Shown one piece after another: positions 17,195 through 25,386 of a stretch of 35,233 nucleotides of DNA. Under the pieces are notes generated by a model, which worked only from the letters and a program-made list of their open reading frames with translations, had not been told where the DNA came from and did not search any database. The translations under genes and the position numbers were made by a program. Origin of the DNA: Candidatus Aminicenantota bacterium (GTDB lineage: Bacteria > Acidobacteriota > Aminicenantia > Aminicenantales > Aminicenantaceae); the NCBI GenBank assembly GCA_014727835.1, contig WJMT01000094.1:1-35233 (forward strand), written 5' to 3'. Positions within the stretch are counted from its first letter, which is position 1; every line of letters starts with the position of its first letter.

Positions 17195-18484
17195 TCAAAA
17201 ATAATACCGGATCCGCAGCTCAAAGCGGCATCTGTTCTGTTTTTCTCCAAATTCTGTGCCTTTTCCCCCGAGAAGAATCACAGCTCTGGATCGAAGCTCA
17301 AGGTCAGTCACAGGCGCATAGAGAAACTCAGGAACCAGGGAAAAACTTTCGTCACTCAGATTGAAGATACTAGTAAGTGAAGGATTGAAATATACAATAT
17401 TGAACGGCTCTTTCTGCAGGACCCGAACATAGAGATACTTTTTTTCCGGAGTAAATGTGCGGTACTCGATCATTGATGAAGCCAGATTCAGTCCGCTTTC
17501 ATCACCGGTGTTCAAAAACAAATCATAACCTTGATCGATGGTCTGATAATAATTCTCCATTTCCTTCCCAGTGAGTCCACGGCCGTTCCAATAATATTCC
17601 AAAAAAAAAGTTGTGTTGGTCTTGGTGAGATAACGAACACCCAGAAGAAAACTTTGTGTGTCCTTTTTTTCTTTAAAAGAAAGCCCTCCCCCATCAAAAA
17701 CTCTCAGAGAAAAATCTTTCAGATAGGCCCATTCTCCGTGCACCTCGAAATTAGAAGTGATGTTGCGCGAGAAATCCACTCCAAACCGGGAGGAGACTCC
17801 GGGGCCGCCAAAAAACAGAAAGTCCATATCAGTGTCAAACAATAACAAGTACAACTTCCCCCCGTAGTTTAATGTATCTCTTGTTCCCAAAGAAGAGTTG
17901 AGGTTGTGCAAAATCGGCACCAAAACTCCTGTCACAGTCAATGTCTTAAGAGGACCTGTAAAGCTTTTGATGTAATCAGCTGAAATTACAGTAAATCCTT
18001 CTAGAGCTTTGTCAGGGTCATAGGGATTTTTGGGATTATCAATGAATGCCACGGGATTCCAGGCATATCCTTTACCCCACTTCAGCCGTTTTTTTCCCAC
18101 ATCCACTTGAAAATGAAGAGACGGTTTGACTGAAAGGTATCCCTCATAAATGCTGTTCTCATTGGACCAATCCGAATCAAAATATCTCAAGTCTGTTTTG
18201 ACACGCATCTGTGCTTTGGCAATTCCTTTCTCGTAACTCAAGTCTATCAATGCTTTGAAATTGAATTCAGAAGAACTCTTGGTTTGAGGTCTGTCAAAAT
18301 ACCTCAAAAGATAAAAGCGAGAGCCTTGATCCAGCAAAGAAAAGACAGGCTTAAACTCCAGGTGTCCTCCCATTTGGAAGGGCTTCTTCTTGATCTCTGA
18401 AAGGTCAAATGTGTAGTCCTCCTGCGCAGAGTCAGTCCCAAAAAGCAGACCACAGGCTAGGAAAAAGGCAATGAGACGTTTCAC
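17195..18484 (-). CDS. Outer-membrane beta-barrel protein of an ABC/LolA-like operon
   Basis: 429 aa: signal peptide (MKRLIAFFLACGLLFGTDSA), then alternating amphipathic strands throughout (for example FQVDVGKKRLKWGKGYAW, FEVHGEWAYLKDF) and a terminal aromatic residue, RIRYYF, as recognised by the BAM machinery. No enzyme motif is seen. It is the last gene of a four-gene operon; its ATG overlaps the stop of the LolA-like gene by 4 nt. The natural reading is an outer-membrane partner of the ABC transporter and periplasmic carrier, but whether it transports lipid, lipoprotein or another amphiphile is unknown. Confidence 0.75.
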   Translation of the reverse strand: MKRLIAFFLACGLLFGTDSAQEDYTFDLSEIKKKPFQMGGHLEFKPVFSLLDQGSRFYLLRYFDRPQTKSSSEFNFKALIDLSYEKGIAKAQMRVKTDLRYFDSDWSNENSIYEGYLSVKPSLHFQVDVGKKRLKWGKGYAWNPVAFIDNPKNPYDPDKALEGFTVISADYIKSFTGPLKTLTVTGVLVPILHNLNSSLGTRDTLNYGGKLYLLLFDTDMDFLFFGGPGVSSRFGVDFSRNITSNFEVHGEWAYLKDFSLRVFDGGGLSFKEKKDTQSFLLGVRYLTKTNTTFFLEYYWNGRGLTGKEMENYYQTIDQGYDLFLNTGDESGLNLASSMIEYRTFTPEKKYLYVRVLQKEPFNIVYFNPSLTSIFNLSDESFSLVPEFLYAPVTDLELRSRAVILLGGKGTEFGEKQNRCRFELRIRYYF

Positions 18485-19212
18485 TTTCGTAAGGTTTCCA
18501 ATTGGGGCATAAAACTCAATGTAAACACTTCATCCTTCAATGTCCGTTCTTGAATTTGAGCAAAAATCATAACAGATTTATACCCTTTATGAAGCGGGCT
18601 GTCTGTCTCGACCACTGAAGGACGGACAATCCCACTGCCAAAATCCTTGATCTCTTTAAAATGAATGGTCTTGATCAACATGAAGGCTTCAGTCAGGCAT
18701 TCTATTTTTTGAGGAAGAGTGCTGTCCTTATCCACCCATATCCGCAAATGGTCATATGCCACGGTATTTGTTTTGGCTTTACAGTGAAGCAGCCACTCAT
18801 CACTCAGGCCTTCTGTTTTCTCTACACGATACTCCTCCGCATAATCTAAGCGCAGGATATCAGCATTATTGAACACTCCTCCCACTACAGACTGCATGCT
18901 GGTGATCCGAATGGGCTTCCCCACATTGGGAATATAAAGCCACATATTCTCATCCAAACGCAATGTGCTGCGGCCTTTTTCACTGGCCGGGGACAAAAAA
19001 AGCGCACACACTTTATCTGAGCCTTTTTTTACTGTAAACAACACAAATTCCTTTTGCCGGCCGTTGGGCTCAATATTGATGAGTTTTCTGTATGATTCAA
19101 AAGACTCCGGGCTCAGGTTCCTGTCTAGTTGTTTTAAAATCTCATTCCCATCCATAGCTGACCCGGATACAGACACAAGGAGCACCAAACAAACCCCAAA
19201 AAATCGCTGCAT
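18481..19212 (-). CDS. LolA-like outer-membrane lipoprotein-sorting protein
   Basis: 243 aa from ATG 19212, which has AGGAG 7 nt upstream and begins a clean signal peptide (MQRFFGVCLVLLVSVSGSA). An in-frame ATG at 19257 lies inside the permease gene and has no usable ribosome-binding site. The mature domain matches the LolA/DUF4292-like half-barrel proteins that accompany ABC exporters: MWLYIPNVGKPIRI, FNNADILRLDYAEEY, HLRIWVDKDSTLPQKIE. Such proteins carry a lipid-modified or hydrophobic cargo across the periplasm. Upstream lie the permease and ATPase; downstream, overlapping by 4 nt, the beta-barrel gene. Confidence 0.8.
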   Translation of the reverse strand: MQRFFGVCLVLLVSVSGSAMDGNEILKQLDRNLSPESFESYRKLINIEPNGRQKEFVLFTVKKGSDKVCALFLSPASEKGRSTLRLDENMWLYIPNVGKPIRITSMQSVVGGVFNNADILRLDYAEEYRVEKTEGLSDEWLLHCKAKTNTVAYDHLRIWVDKDSTLPQKIECLTEAFMLIKTIHFKEIKDFGSGIVRPSVVETDSPLHKGYKSVMIFAQIQERTLKDEVFTLSFMPQLETLRK

Positions 19213-19249
19213 ATGTGTTCTCCTATACGATTTAATCATGGCGTTTCTC

Positions 19250-20488
19250 TCAGACATGCCTCAATGCATTGATGGGTTCCATTCTGGATGCCTTAAAAGC
19301 CGGCTGCAGCGCAGCCAGGATTGAAACCACAATCACGATAACTGAAATCAAAACAATTTGCTCTATCTCAAGGCGAGGAGACAAAATGAGCCCGACCTGA
19401 CGACCAAAATTAAACGATATCTCCACAGCATTGATGATGTAAGTGGTCAGACAGGTGATGATGATACCCGCAAAAGTGCCGACCACTCCCAAAAAAAACC
19501 CTTCGATCAAAAACAAATAAAGAATTTTCCCTGGTCTGGTCCCGATCGCAGCTATGGTACCGATTTCCCTGATCCGCTCAAAAACAGCCATGATCATGAC
19601 ATTCATCACACTGATCAACACTATGGCAATCAACATGAGCCGAATAAAAAAAGTCATGACTTCTATCATCCGAGACACATTATAAAACGGAGAGAGGGCC
19701 TCCCAAGTTCGAACATCAAACAATGGTTTTCCTGACTTATTAACATCTATGGAGAGAGCGGATTGGAGCTCAGAACTGACTCTGTGCAGCTCATCAAAAT
19801 CCTTAAGCCGGAGAGCAACTTCACTGACTTCCATCTCTTCCAAACGGAGCAGCTCCTTGGCATCTTCAATATGGATATATCCATCCCTGCCCCCAGGACC
19901 TGTCACGCTCTCAATAACAGCTCCTACTCTGAACTGCTTTCCATTGACTGATCCATCCCTGTTTGTGGCAATGACCACAACAGTATTGCCGACCTTAACA
20001 TTCAATCCCTTGGCCAGAAGTTCCGGGATGAAAATTTCCCCTTTCTTGATCACCTTTTCACCCTGTTTTACCCTTCCGGGGAGAAGAGGAACCACATCTG
20101 TTTCCTTATCAGGATACACTCCATTGATTCGGATATTAGTGGTCTCCATAAAATTACTGAACATACCAGCGAATTTGATCCGGGGAGAATACGCTTGAAT
20201 TCCCGGGACAGATAAGATAGCCTTTTTTAATTTTTCATATTGTTTTTGGCTGAGATTCATTGTCAAAGGCAGACTGTCAATTGAAGCCATGTAACCCTGC
20301 TTGTGAACCTGGATATGCCCTAGCATGGAATCTGTGATCTGACTGATCATGAGATTCTTAAATGCACTGGAAGAAGATACAAACACCAGCACAAAGGTCA
20401 CACCGACTGCGATCAAAGAGGATGTCAGCAGAGTTCTTCTCTTGTATCTCAATAAATTCCTGAATGCGATTTTCACCAGCTTAAACAT
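19250..20488 (-). CDS. FtsX/LolE-like ABC transporter permease
   Basis: 412 aa: transmembrane helix 1 (about 19-41), a large MacB-type periplasmic domain (about 50-265), then three FtsX helices. The cytoplasmic FERIREIGTIAAIGTRPGKI between helices 2 and 3 is the coupling loop typical of LolC/LolE/MacB (type VII) ABC systems, which do mechanical work in the periplasm instead of pumping through a channel. The C-terminus SRMEPINALRHV is characteristic of the family. AAGGAGG lies before the ATG. The start overlaps the ATPase stop by 8 nt. A single permease implies a homodimer. Confidence 0.88.
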   Translation of the reverse strand: MFKLVKIAFRNLLRYKRRTLLTSSLIAVGVTFVLVFVSSSSAFKNLMISQITDSMLGHIQVHKQGYMASIDSLPLTMNLSQKQYEKLKKAILSVPGIQAYSPRIKFAGMFSNFMETTNIRINGVYPDKETDVVPLLPGRVKQGEKVIKKGEIFIPELLAKGLNVKVGNTVVVIATNRDGSVNGKQFRVGAVIESVTGPGGRDGYIHIEDAKELLRLEEMEVSEVALRLKDFDELHRVSSELQSALSIDVNKSGKPLFDVRTWEALSPFYNVSRMIEVMTFFIRLMLIAIVLISVMNVMIMAVFERIREIGTIAAIGTRPGKILYLFLIEGFFLGVVGTFAGIIITCLTTYIINAVEISFNFGRQVGLILSPRLEIEQIVLISVIVIVVSILAALQPAFKASRMEPINALRHV

Positions 20489-21185
20489 CCCCGCCTCCTT
20501 GGCCTTCTGCTTTTTCAGTTATTTTTCCATCAGTCAACGTATAGATGTGCTCCACTTCACTTACAATTTTGCGGTCATGAGTGGAGAACACAAAGGTCAC
20601 TCCAAGCTCATCTCTCATCTGGTGCATGGTGTCAATGATCCGGAATGCGGTTTTACTGTCCAGATTAGCTGTAGGTTCATCGGCCAATACCAACCTGGGA
20701 TTGGTGACCAAAGCCCGGGCAATCGCCACTCTCTGTTTCTGTCCTCCGGATATCTGGTCAGGATACTTGTCTTTTTGGTCCAGCACGCCCACAGTATCCA
20801 GAAGCGATAAAATTCTTTTTTTTCTTTCTTCATTGGAAACATTTTGAATCACCAGAAGCGGATATTCCACATTTTCATATACAGTCAGTATTGGCATCAG
20901 ATTGAAATCCTGAAAAATAAATCCTAAGTTTTTCCCACGAAAATCAGCCGCTTCTGTCCGAGACAAAACAGATGTATCCGCTCCAGCCACGGTTAAACTT
21001 CCTGATGTGGGACGGTCCAGACATCCGATGAGATTCAAGAGAGTTGTCTTGCCGCTTCCTGAAGGCCCCACAAAAGAGACAAAAGAGGACCTCTCTACAA
21101 CAAAGCTCACAGATTTGATGGCATGGACCCTGAGTTCACCTACTGTATAGACTTTGGTCAAATCCTGAGCTGAAATCAGGCTCAT
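20481..21185 (-). CDS. LolD/MacB-type ABC transporter ATPase
   Basis: 234 aa. Walker A GPSGSGKTTLL (40-50), Q-loop Q92, signature ISGGQKQR (145-152), Walker B LVLADEPTANLD (165-176, catalytic E170) and H-loop H203 are all intact. It drives the permease encoded just downstream (8-nt overlap). The signature begins with Ile (ISGGQ), within normal variation. A strong GGAGGTGAT ribosome-binding site precedes ATG 21185. First gene of the four-gene operon; a palindrome at 21215-21232 in its leader resembles the one in the promoter at 28826-28855. Confidence 0.92.
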   Translation of the reverse strand: MSLISAQDLTKVYTVGELRVHAIKSVSFVVERSSFVSFVGPSGSGKTTLLNLIGCLDRPTSGSLTVAGADTSVLSRTEAADFRGKNLGFIFQDFNLMPILTVYENVEYPLLVIQNVSNEERKKRILSLLDTVGVLDQKDKYPDQISGGQKQRVAIARALVTNPRLVLADEPTANLDSKTAFRIIDTMHQMRDELGVTFVFSTHDRKIVSEVEHIYTLTDGKITEKAEGQGGGDV

Positions 21186-21214
21186 ACATCACCTCCTCTA
21201 CAGTATCTGTTTTC

Positions 21215-21232
21215 TGTAATGGAACCATTTTA
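21215..21232 (-). promoter_or_regulatory. Operator-like inverted repeat before the ABC operon
   Basis: TGTAATG-GAAC-CATTTTA, 18 nt, 30 nt upstream of the ATPase start. It differs at two arm positions from the perfect palindrome TGTAATG-N4-CATTACA at 28833-28850. No clear -35/-10 pair surrounds this copy, so the operator role is tentative. Confidence 0.35.
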
Positions 21233-21452
21233 CTAAAAAAACAAGGACGGTTCTATTTTTTTCACTCCTGTTTATTTTAGCTTCCACATGAACGAGAACT
21301 GAAAAATCAAAACTTGAATGTATTGAGAAGAGATGACATCACAAAGAGTGTGGTCTTTGGATTCAGGAACTATCCCCATTAGTTCAGACAGATGGACAAA
21401 GACAAATTCCTGAACGACTCAATATTCAAATTATTCTATTTTTAGTTATTCC

Positions 21453-21481
21453 TTAAAAAAGGTCTCTTTTTTTTATATAAT
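21453..21481 (+). promoter_or_regulatory. Possible promoter of the membrane-protein gene
   Basis: TTAAAA (21453-21458), 17-bp spacer, perfect TATAAT (21476-21481), 43 nt before ATG 21524. The -35 box matches four of six. Confidence 0.4.
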
Positions 21482-21523
21482 AATAAACAATTGAATAAGC
21501 AAACTTCAAAGGAGGTCCTTCAA

Positions 21524-22108
21524 ATGGACAAAGTTTTTTTTATGAAACCCTTTATTGAAAATTTCAACAAAAAAGATGTGTTCACCAAAACATTTGCCAT
21601 CATCCTGCGCGTTCTGGCTATCATTTCTATTGTGGCCGCATTCGTTATTTGGGTTCTTTTGTGGAAAGTCGTATTTGAAATTCCTTCTGCAGGAATTGCA
21701 GGAGGAGTGATCTTTCAAATCTTCTTCCTAGTCGGCATTTATATGGCTTCTCACGCTGCATTTCTTCGCGCTCAGGACATCTCCAAATTGAAAACAAAGG
21801 AATACATTGTGGTTCCGGCAGCGACCGTATTCCTCAAGCTGCTGGGTGAAATTTATGCATCCTTGACCGCTGCGGTTGCTTTGGGAGGAGGGATCCTGAT
21901 CTGGTTTGCCGGGGGATATGGACTCCAGCTTCTCGAAGAAGTCCCCCAGTTCATTCCCCAATACGGAGGAGGAACCACCTTTTTAGGCGGATTGGTCTTT
22001 CTTATCGGAGGACTTGCGTTCGCCTTTTTTACGTTAGTCGCTTTCTACTTTGCTTCTGAGTTTTTCAAAATGGTGATGGATATCGCTCTCAACACCAAGA
22101 AAGGATAA
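21524..22108 (+). CDS. Integral membrane protein of unknown function
   Basis: 194 aa with about four hydrophobic helices (residues about 22-55, 60-85, 105-135, 150-185) and short charged ends. The start at 21524 is chosen because AAAGGAGGT ends 7 nt upstream; an in-frame ATG at 21491 precedes that site and would add an unneeded hydrophilic leader. I do not recognise a family. It is single, flanked by divergent and convergent genes, with its own promoter, so its neighbours say little. Confidence 0.65.
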   Translation: MDKVFFMKPFIENFNKKDVFTKTFAIILRVLAIISIVAAFVIWVLLWKVVFEIPSAGIAGGVIFQIFFLVGIYMASHAAFLRAQDISKLKTKEYIVVPAATVFLKLLGEIYASLTAAVALGGGILIWFAGGYGLQLLEEVPQFIPQYGGGTTFLGGLVFLIGGLAFAFFTLVAFYFASEFFKMVMDIALNTKKG

Positions 22109-22179
22109 CAAACAACCTAACTCAATAAAAAAGTTTATATTTTTATGCTTGTGTTATTACAAGTCAAAAACAATACTGC

Positions 22180-22203
22180 CATTTTTTTATGAATAGGTCA
22201 GGT
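22180..22203 (+). repeat. Dispersed repeat, copy 2 (pairs with 7723-7746)
   Basis: CATTTTTTTATGAATAG (22180-22196) is identical to copy 1. It continues into GGTCAGGTCA at the stop codon of the minus-strand propeller gene, so on that strand the sequence lies right behind the gene and could be part of its 3' end. Confidence 0.45.
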
Positions 22204-23375
22204 CAGTATTTTAACCGGAAAGCAATGACCTTATGATAATCACGCCGATGTATGGCATAAAAAATGTCATTAGAATCCTTACACCTCACATCATAAAAAA
22301 GATTCTCTCCAAGTCTGGAATGGCTCAAGAGCTTTCCATCTGAATCAAAAAGTTCCACATCAAATCCAAAAACTTCCTTGGATACGTAAGTGCTCACAAA
22401 ATGAACAATGTTTCCATCCAATAACTGAAAAACTCCTCCTGATGTCAAATTAGCTCTTCCTACATACTGTATTCCCTGTGCAAATGTACTGAAATTATAA
22501 TCTTGTTTTTTCATCACTTCTCTGGCCTTGTTTTGATCATGAAACTTCTGGACTTCATAAGGTTTTTTGATGTCGGATTCTCGGGTTATGACTCTGGATA
22601 ATTCTTTATTTTGATAGATCAAAATCTTATTATCGTAATAATCTTTGGTGTAAAGTATATCCCCATTTATCCGAAAGAAACAGTTCCCAGTCGAAAAATT
22701 CAAAGCAAGCTTTTCAAATTCCTTGTTGTCAGTAAATTCATAGTCGATATAGGATTCTTTATGGTTCCAATCCGAATCAAATTCATGAAAAATTTTAGGG
22801 CTGTCTCCTAATTGACCGAACAAAACATAACCATCATCTTGAGCTATGATCTCAGAAGGAGCCAGGGAAGTTTCAGCCATGAGTTTTTTGGTGGTTTGGA
22901 TGAGCTCTCCATTATCTGAAAATATTGAAACTCTTGTCAGCCTCCAGTCATAAACAATCAGATTATCATCTGAATCCACAGATAGGATTCCTAATCCCTG
23001 AAATTCTCCGGGGCCCTGACCTTTCCGGCCTATGGTTATGAGATACTCTCCATCTTGGCTGTATTTCCTGATTTCAGTCCACTGTCTGTCAGCCACATAG
23101 ATATCCCCTTTGCTGTTGACCGCTATATCGGAAATATAAGAAAACAGATATTCTTCAGGACCATCCATTTGTCCGATCTGAAGCTCTTTTTGGATGGAAA
23201 TCTCATGATTGTCCTGTTCATCCCAGATCCCTTCCTGAGGATTTTTCACCCAGATCAGTCCGTCTATCTCTTCGATGGTGCCCTTCCACTGGCTTTCAGG
23301 AGCACCGCATGATTGGAATCCAAAGCAGAGAAAAATAAAGAGGCCCATTAAAATAATTATGGTCTTTGCTTTCAT
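22203..23375 (-). CDS. 6-bladed beta-propeller lipoprotein
   Basis: 390 aa. A hydrophobic signal leads to Cys23 (FGFQS-C), followed by the family N-terminus SQWKGTIEEIDG and VKNP. The propeller repeats include IYVADRQWTEIRKYSQDGEY and IGRKGQGPGEF (115-125). GGGGGGAGA precedes ATG 23375. The protein is probably lipid-anchored in the periplasm. It is closely related in layout to the proteins at 24262 and 27696. Ligand and partner are unknown. Confidence 0.78.
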   Translation of the reverse strand: MKAKTIIILMGLFIFLCFGFQSCGAPESQWKGTIEEIDGLIWVKNPQEGIWDEQDNHEISIQKELQIGQMDGPEEYLFSYISDIAVNSKGDIYVADRQWTEIRKYSQDGEYLITIGRKGQGPGEFQGLGILSVDSDDNLIVYDWRLTRVSIFSDNGELIQTTKKLMAETSLAPSEIIAQDDGYVLFGQLGDSPKIFHEFDSDWNHKESYIDYEFTDNKEFEKLALNFSTGNCFFRINGDILYTKDYYDNKILIYQNKELSRVITRESDIKKPYEVQKFHDQNKAREVMKKQDYNFSTFAQGIQYVGRANLTSGGVFQLLDGNIVHFVSTYVSKEVFGFDVELFDSDGKLLSHSRLGENLFYDVRCKDSNDIFYAIHRRDYHKVIAFRLKY

Positions 23376-23462
23376 GATCTCCCCCCTATTTAATTTATAA
23401 CCTCATCAACTATCAAATCTATCATATATTCTTAGTAAAAAGAATTAAAGTTTTTTCTAAAA

Positions 23463-24107
23463 TCAGGTCTTAAACTCCCCTACAACAAGCCGGCTGCTCC
23501 CCAGTTTTAACCAATGGCTTTTTAAAACCTTTATTTTGTACTTTAAAAGGAATTTCCTCAGCCCTCCCTGTTTTAAAAATTCTTGTCCATTCTGAAAATG
23601 CTCTTTCCCAGCGTTTCTCTCAATGATATAGGTCCAAATTCTTCCCAACCGGCTTTGGAAATCTATGGGATTTTCATAATCAATGATGATCAGCTTTCCA
23701 TCATTTTTTAAAATTCTTTGCACTTCCCGCACCATCGCATGCCGCACCTTAGGTGATTTTTCATGGAGGGCATAAGCAAGGACCACACATTGAAATTGGT
23801 TTTGTTTGAATGGAAGGTCGACTCCGTCTGCGCAAATAAACGCCACATCAGGCATCCTGGATTTTGCAAATTCCAGAACTTTCAAGTCTATATCCGCGCC
23901 TAAAGCATTGTCCTTCGGGATGTCTCGGCACTGTGCTCCGGTACCGCAGCACAGGTCCAGAGTTGGGAACAGATGAGCTTTGTTGATAAAATCCGCAGCA
24001 TATTCCCTGGTCTTTTTGAGCGCTGTCCCCAAGAAGATATCATAGAGCCATTCATACATATAAAGAAGCTTGATTTTTTTTCTGAGCTTGAACATCAAAC
24101 TATTCAT
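23463..24107 (-). CDS. Class I SAM-dependent methyltransferase (UbiE-like)
   Basis: 214 aa, cytoplasmic. SAM site LDLCCGTGAQ (50-59), acidic loop ADIDLKVLEFA (D72), motif VVLAYALHEKSP and the post-motif block ILKNDGKLIIIDYENP. The Methyltransf_11 core is followed by a C-terminal region of about 60 aa without a recognised domain. The ATG at 24107 has no clear ribosome-binding site; ATG 24095 is an alternative. The stop codon is formed inside an AGACCTGA sequence that recurs at other 3' ends. It is divergent from a beta-propeller gene; an ATTATAAT at 24145-24152 could serve as a -10 box in this direction. Substrate unknown. Confidence 0.78.
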   Translation of the reverse strand: MNSLMFKLRKKIKLLYMYEWLYDIFLGTALKKTREYAADFINKAHLFPTLDLCCGTGAQCRDIPKDNALGADIDLKVLEFAKSRMPDVAFICADGVDLPFKQNQFQCVVLAYALHEKSPKVRHAMVREVQRILKNDGKLIIIDYENPIDFQSRLGRIWTYIIERNAGKEHFQNGQEFLKQGGLRKFLLKYKIKVLKSHWLKLGSSRLVVGEFKT

Positions 24108-24203
24108 TGTTTATGAAACACTATTCTAGACTGACTTCAGACTATTATAATCGAGTTGTTTCAGAAGTACAAAAACAATCCTTTAGGATGATACATTTAC
24201 ATC

Positions 24204-24232
24204 TTGACCCCTATTGTTTTTAGTTTTACAAT
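24204..24232 (+). promoter_or_regulatory. Sigma70-type promoter of the beta-propeller gene at 24262
   Basis: TTGACC (24204-24209), 17-bp spacer, TACAAT (24227-24232). Transcript start near 24239 leaves about 23 nt before ATG 24262 and excludes the in-frame ATG at 24214. Hexamers and spacing are identical to those at 1556-1584. Confidence 0.6.
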
Positions 24233-24261
24233 GGATCGGACATGAAAACCAAAGGGGTGAA

Positions 24262-25386
24262 ATGATCAAGAAAAAAGGCTTTTTGGCTGCGACTTCTCTT
24301 GCGGGCCTTCTTCTCCTTGTTTTCTGTGGAAAACAAAAATTAGAGTGGCAGGGTGAGATCTATAAATCAGAGGGTGTCAAAATTATCAGAAATCCCAAAA
24401 CTCCCATGTATGAGAAGGATGTGCTTGAATTGGAAGAAGAACTGTCATTAGGCGGCAAAGAAGTGCAAAAACAAGAACACATGTTCAGCAGCATAAAAGA
24501 AATGTGTGTGGATGACAGTGGCAACATGTACATACTGGATATCAATCAAAAAAGCATAAACAAGTTCAATTCTAAAGGTGAGTTCTTGGGTGCCCTGGGA
24601 AGGACTGGACAAGGACCAGGGGAGTATGGATTTCCCTGGGATATTTGTATATCAGGAAACAGGCTAGTGGTTTTTGACATTATCTACCGGAGAATCATTT
24701 TCTATTCTCTAGACGGAGAGCACATCAAACACATCAACACATTTAAAAAAGGCCAGCTTCTCGATATAGAAATGAATTCCAACCAGGAATTTTTGGTCCA
24801 TCTCCTTGCGTCCGGACAAAAATCCATGTATGAGCTCAGCTGGTTTGATGCGGATTTCAATAAGATTGAAGTGATTGAGTCTTTTGAGAGAGAGAAAATT
24901 CCACTTCTCGAATCACTGTCACCGGACATCCATTGGTGCCTGACCAAAAAGGATGAAGTGGTCTGGGGATATTCAGACCGGTATGAGATCAAAATCTTGG
25001 ACGCTCATGGTCAGCTTACAACGCGAATCCTCAGGAACTATGATCCGATTCCAGTGAACGAACAGGAATACGCTGGACAAATCAAAAGGAAATTCGGAGG
25101 AAAATCCCCCGGACCTCGATTCCAGCAGAAGCTCCCAAAAAATCATCCGGCATTTCATTCCATTCTCTCAGACGACCAAGGACGAATCTTTATAGGCACA
25201 TTTGACAACACAGAAGACCAAGGACACAACTATGATATTCTGGATGCACAAGGAAAATATATTGCCCAAATGACTTTTCCTGTCACACCCTTTCTTTTTA
25301 AAAAGGGAAAGCTCTACTGCCTGGAACAGGATCCGGACGGATTCATATTGGTCAAACGGTATAGAGTCAAATGGAAACACATATAA
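24262..25386 (+). CDS. 6-bladed beta-propeller lipoprotein
   Basis: 374 aa. The signal segment ends in LLLLVF-C22-GKQ, then LEWQGEIYKSEGVKIIRNP, the typical N-terminus of the family. Propeller repeats: MYILDINQKSINKFNSKGEF, LGRTGQGPGEYGFP (112-125), and a closing blade YCLEQDPDGFILVKRYRVK. Phe at -1 of the presumed lipidated Cys is outside the standard lipobox. AAAGGGGTGA precedes the ATG. The stop codon abuts the end of the convergent beta-lactamase-like gene with no spacer. Function unknown. Confidence 0.78.
   Translation: MIKKKGFLAATSLAGLLLLVFCGKQKLEWQGEIYKSEGVKIIRNPKTPMYEKDVLELEEELSLGGKEVQKQEHMFSSIKEMCVDDSGNMYILDINQKSINKFNSKGEFLGALGRTGQGPGEYGFPWDICISGNRLVVFDIIYRRIIFYSLDGEHIKHINTFKKGQLLDIEMNSNQEFLVHLLASGQKSMYELSWFDADFNKIEVIESFEREKIPLLESLSPDIHWCLTKKDEVVWGYSDRYEIKILDAHGQLTTRILRNYDPIPVNEQEYAGQIKRKFGGKSPGPRFQQKLPKNHPAFHSILSDDQGRIFIGTFDNTEDQGHNYDILDAQGKYIAQMTFPVTPFLFKKGKLYCLEQDPDGFILVKRYRVKWKHI

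Larger units (their letters stand above)
21186..21523. other. Divergent intergenic region
   Basis: About 340 nt between the ABC operon (-) and a membrane-protein gene (+). It holds the palindrome at 21215-21232, an inverted pair TTCAGGAA (21362-21369) / TTCCTGAA (21407-21414) 37 nt apart, and a plausible plus-strand promoter at 21453-21481. I see no coding frame or RNA gene in it. Confidence 0.5.

Noticed and set aside
19749-20198. 149-aa open frame on the plus strand
   Set aside because: Antisense to the FtsX permease; Ser/Leu/Pro-rich composition typical of a shadow frame.
22148-22163. CTTGT/ACAAG hairpin between convergent genes as a bidirectional terminator
   Set aside because: Five-bp stem with a 6-nt loop and no adjoining T-tract in either direction.
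24214-24261. Upstream ATG extending the propeller gene
   Set aside because: It lies inside the spacer of the promoter at 24204-24232, and the extension would bury the signal peptide.
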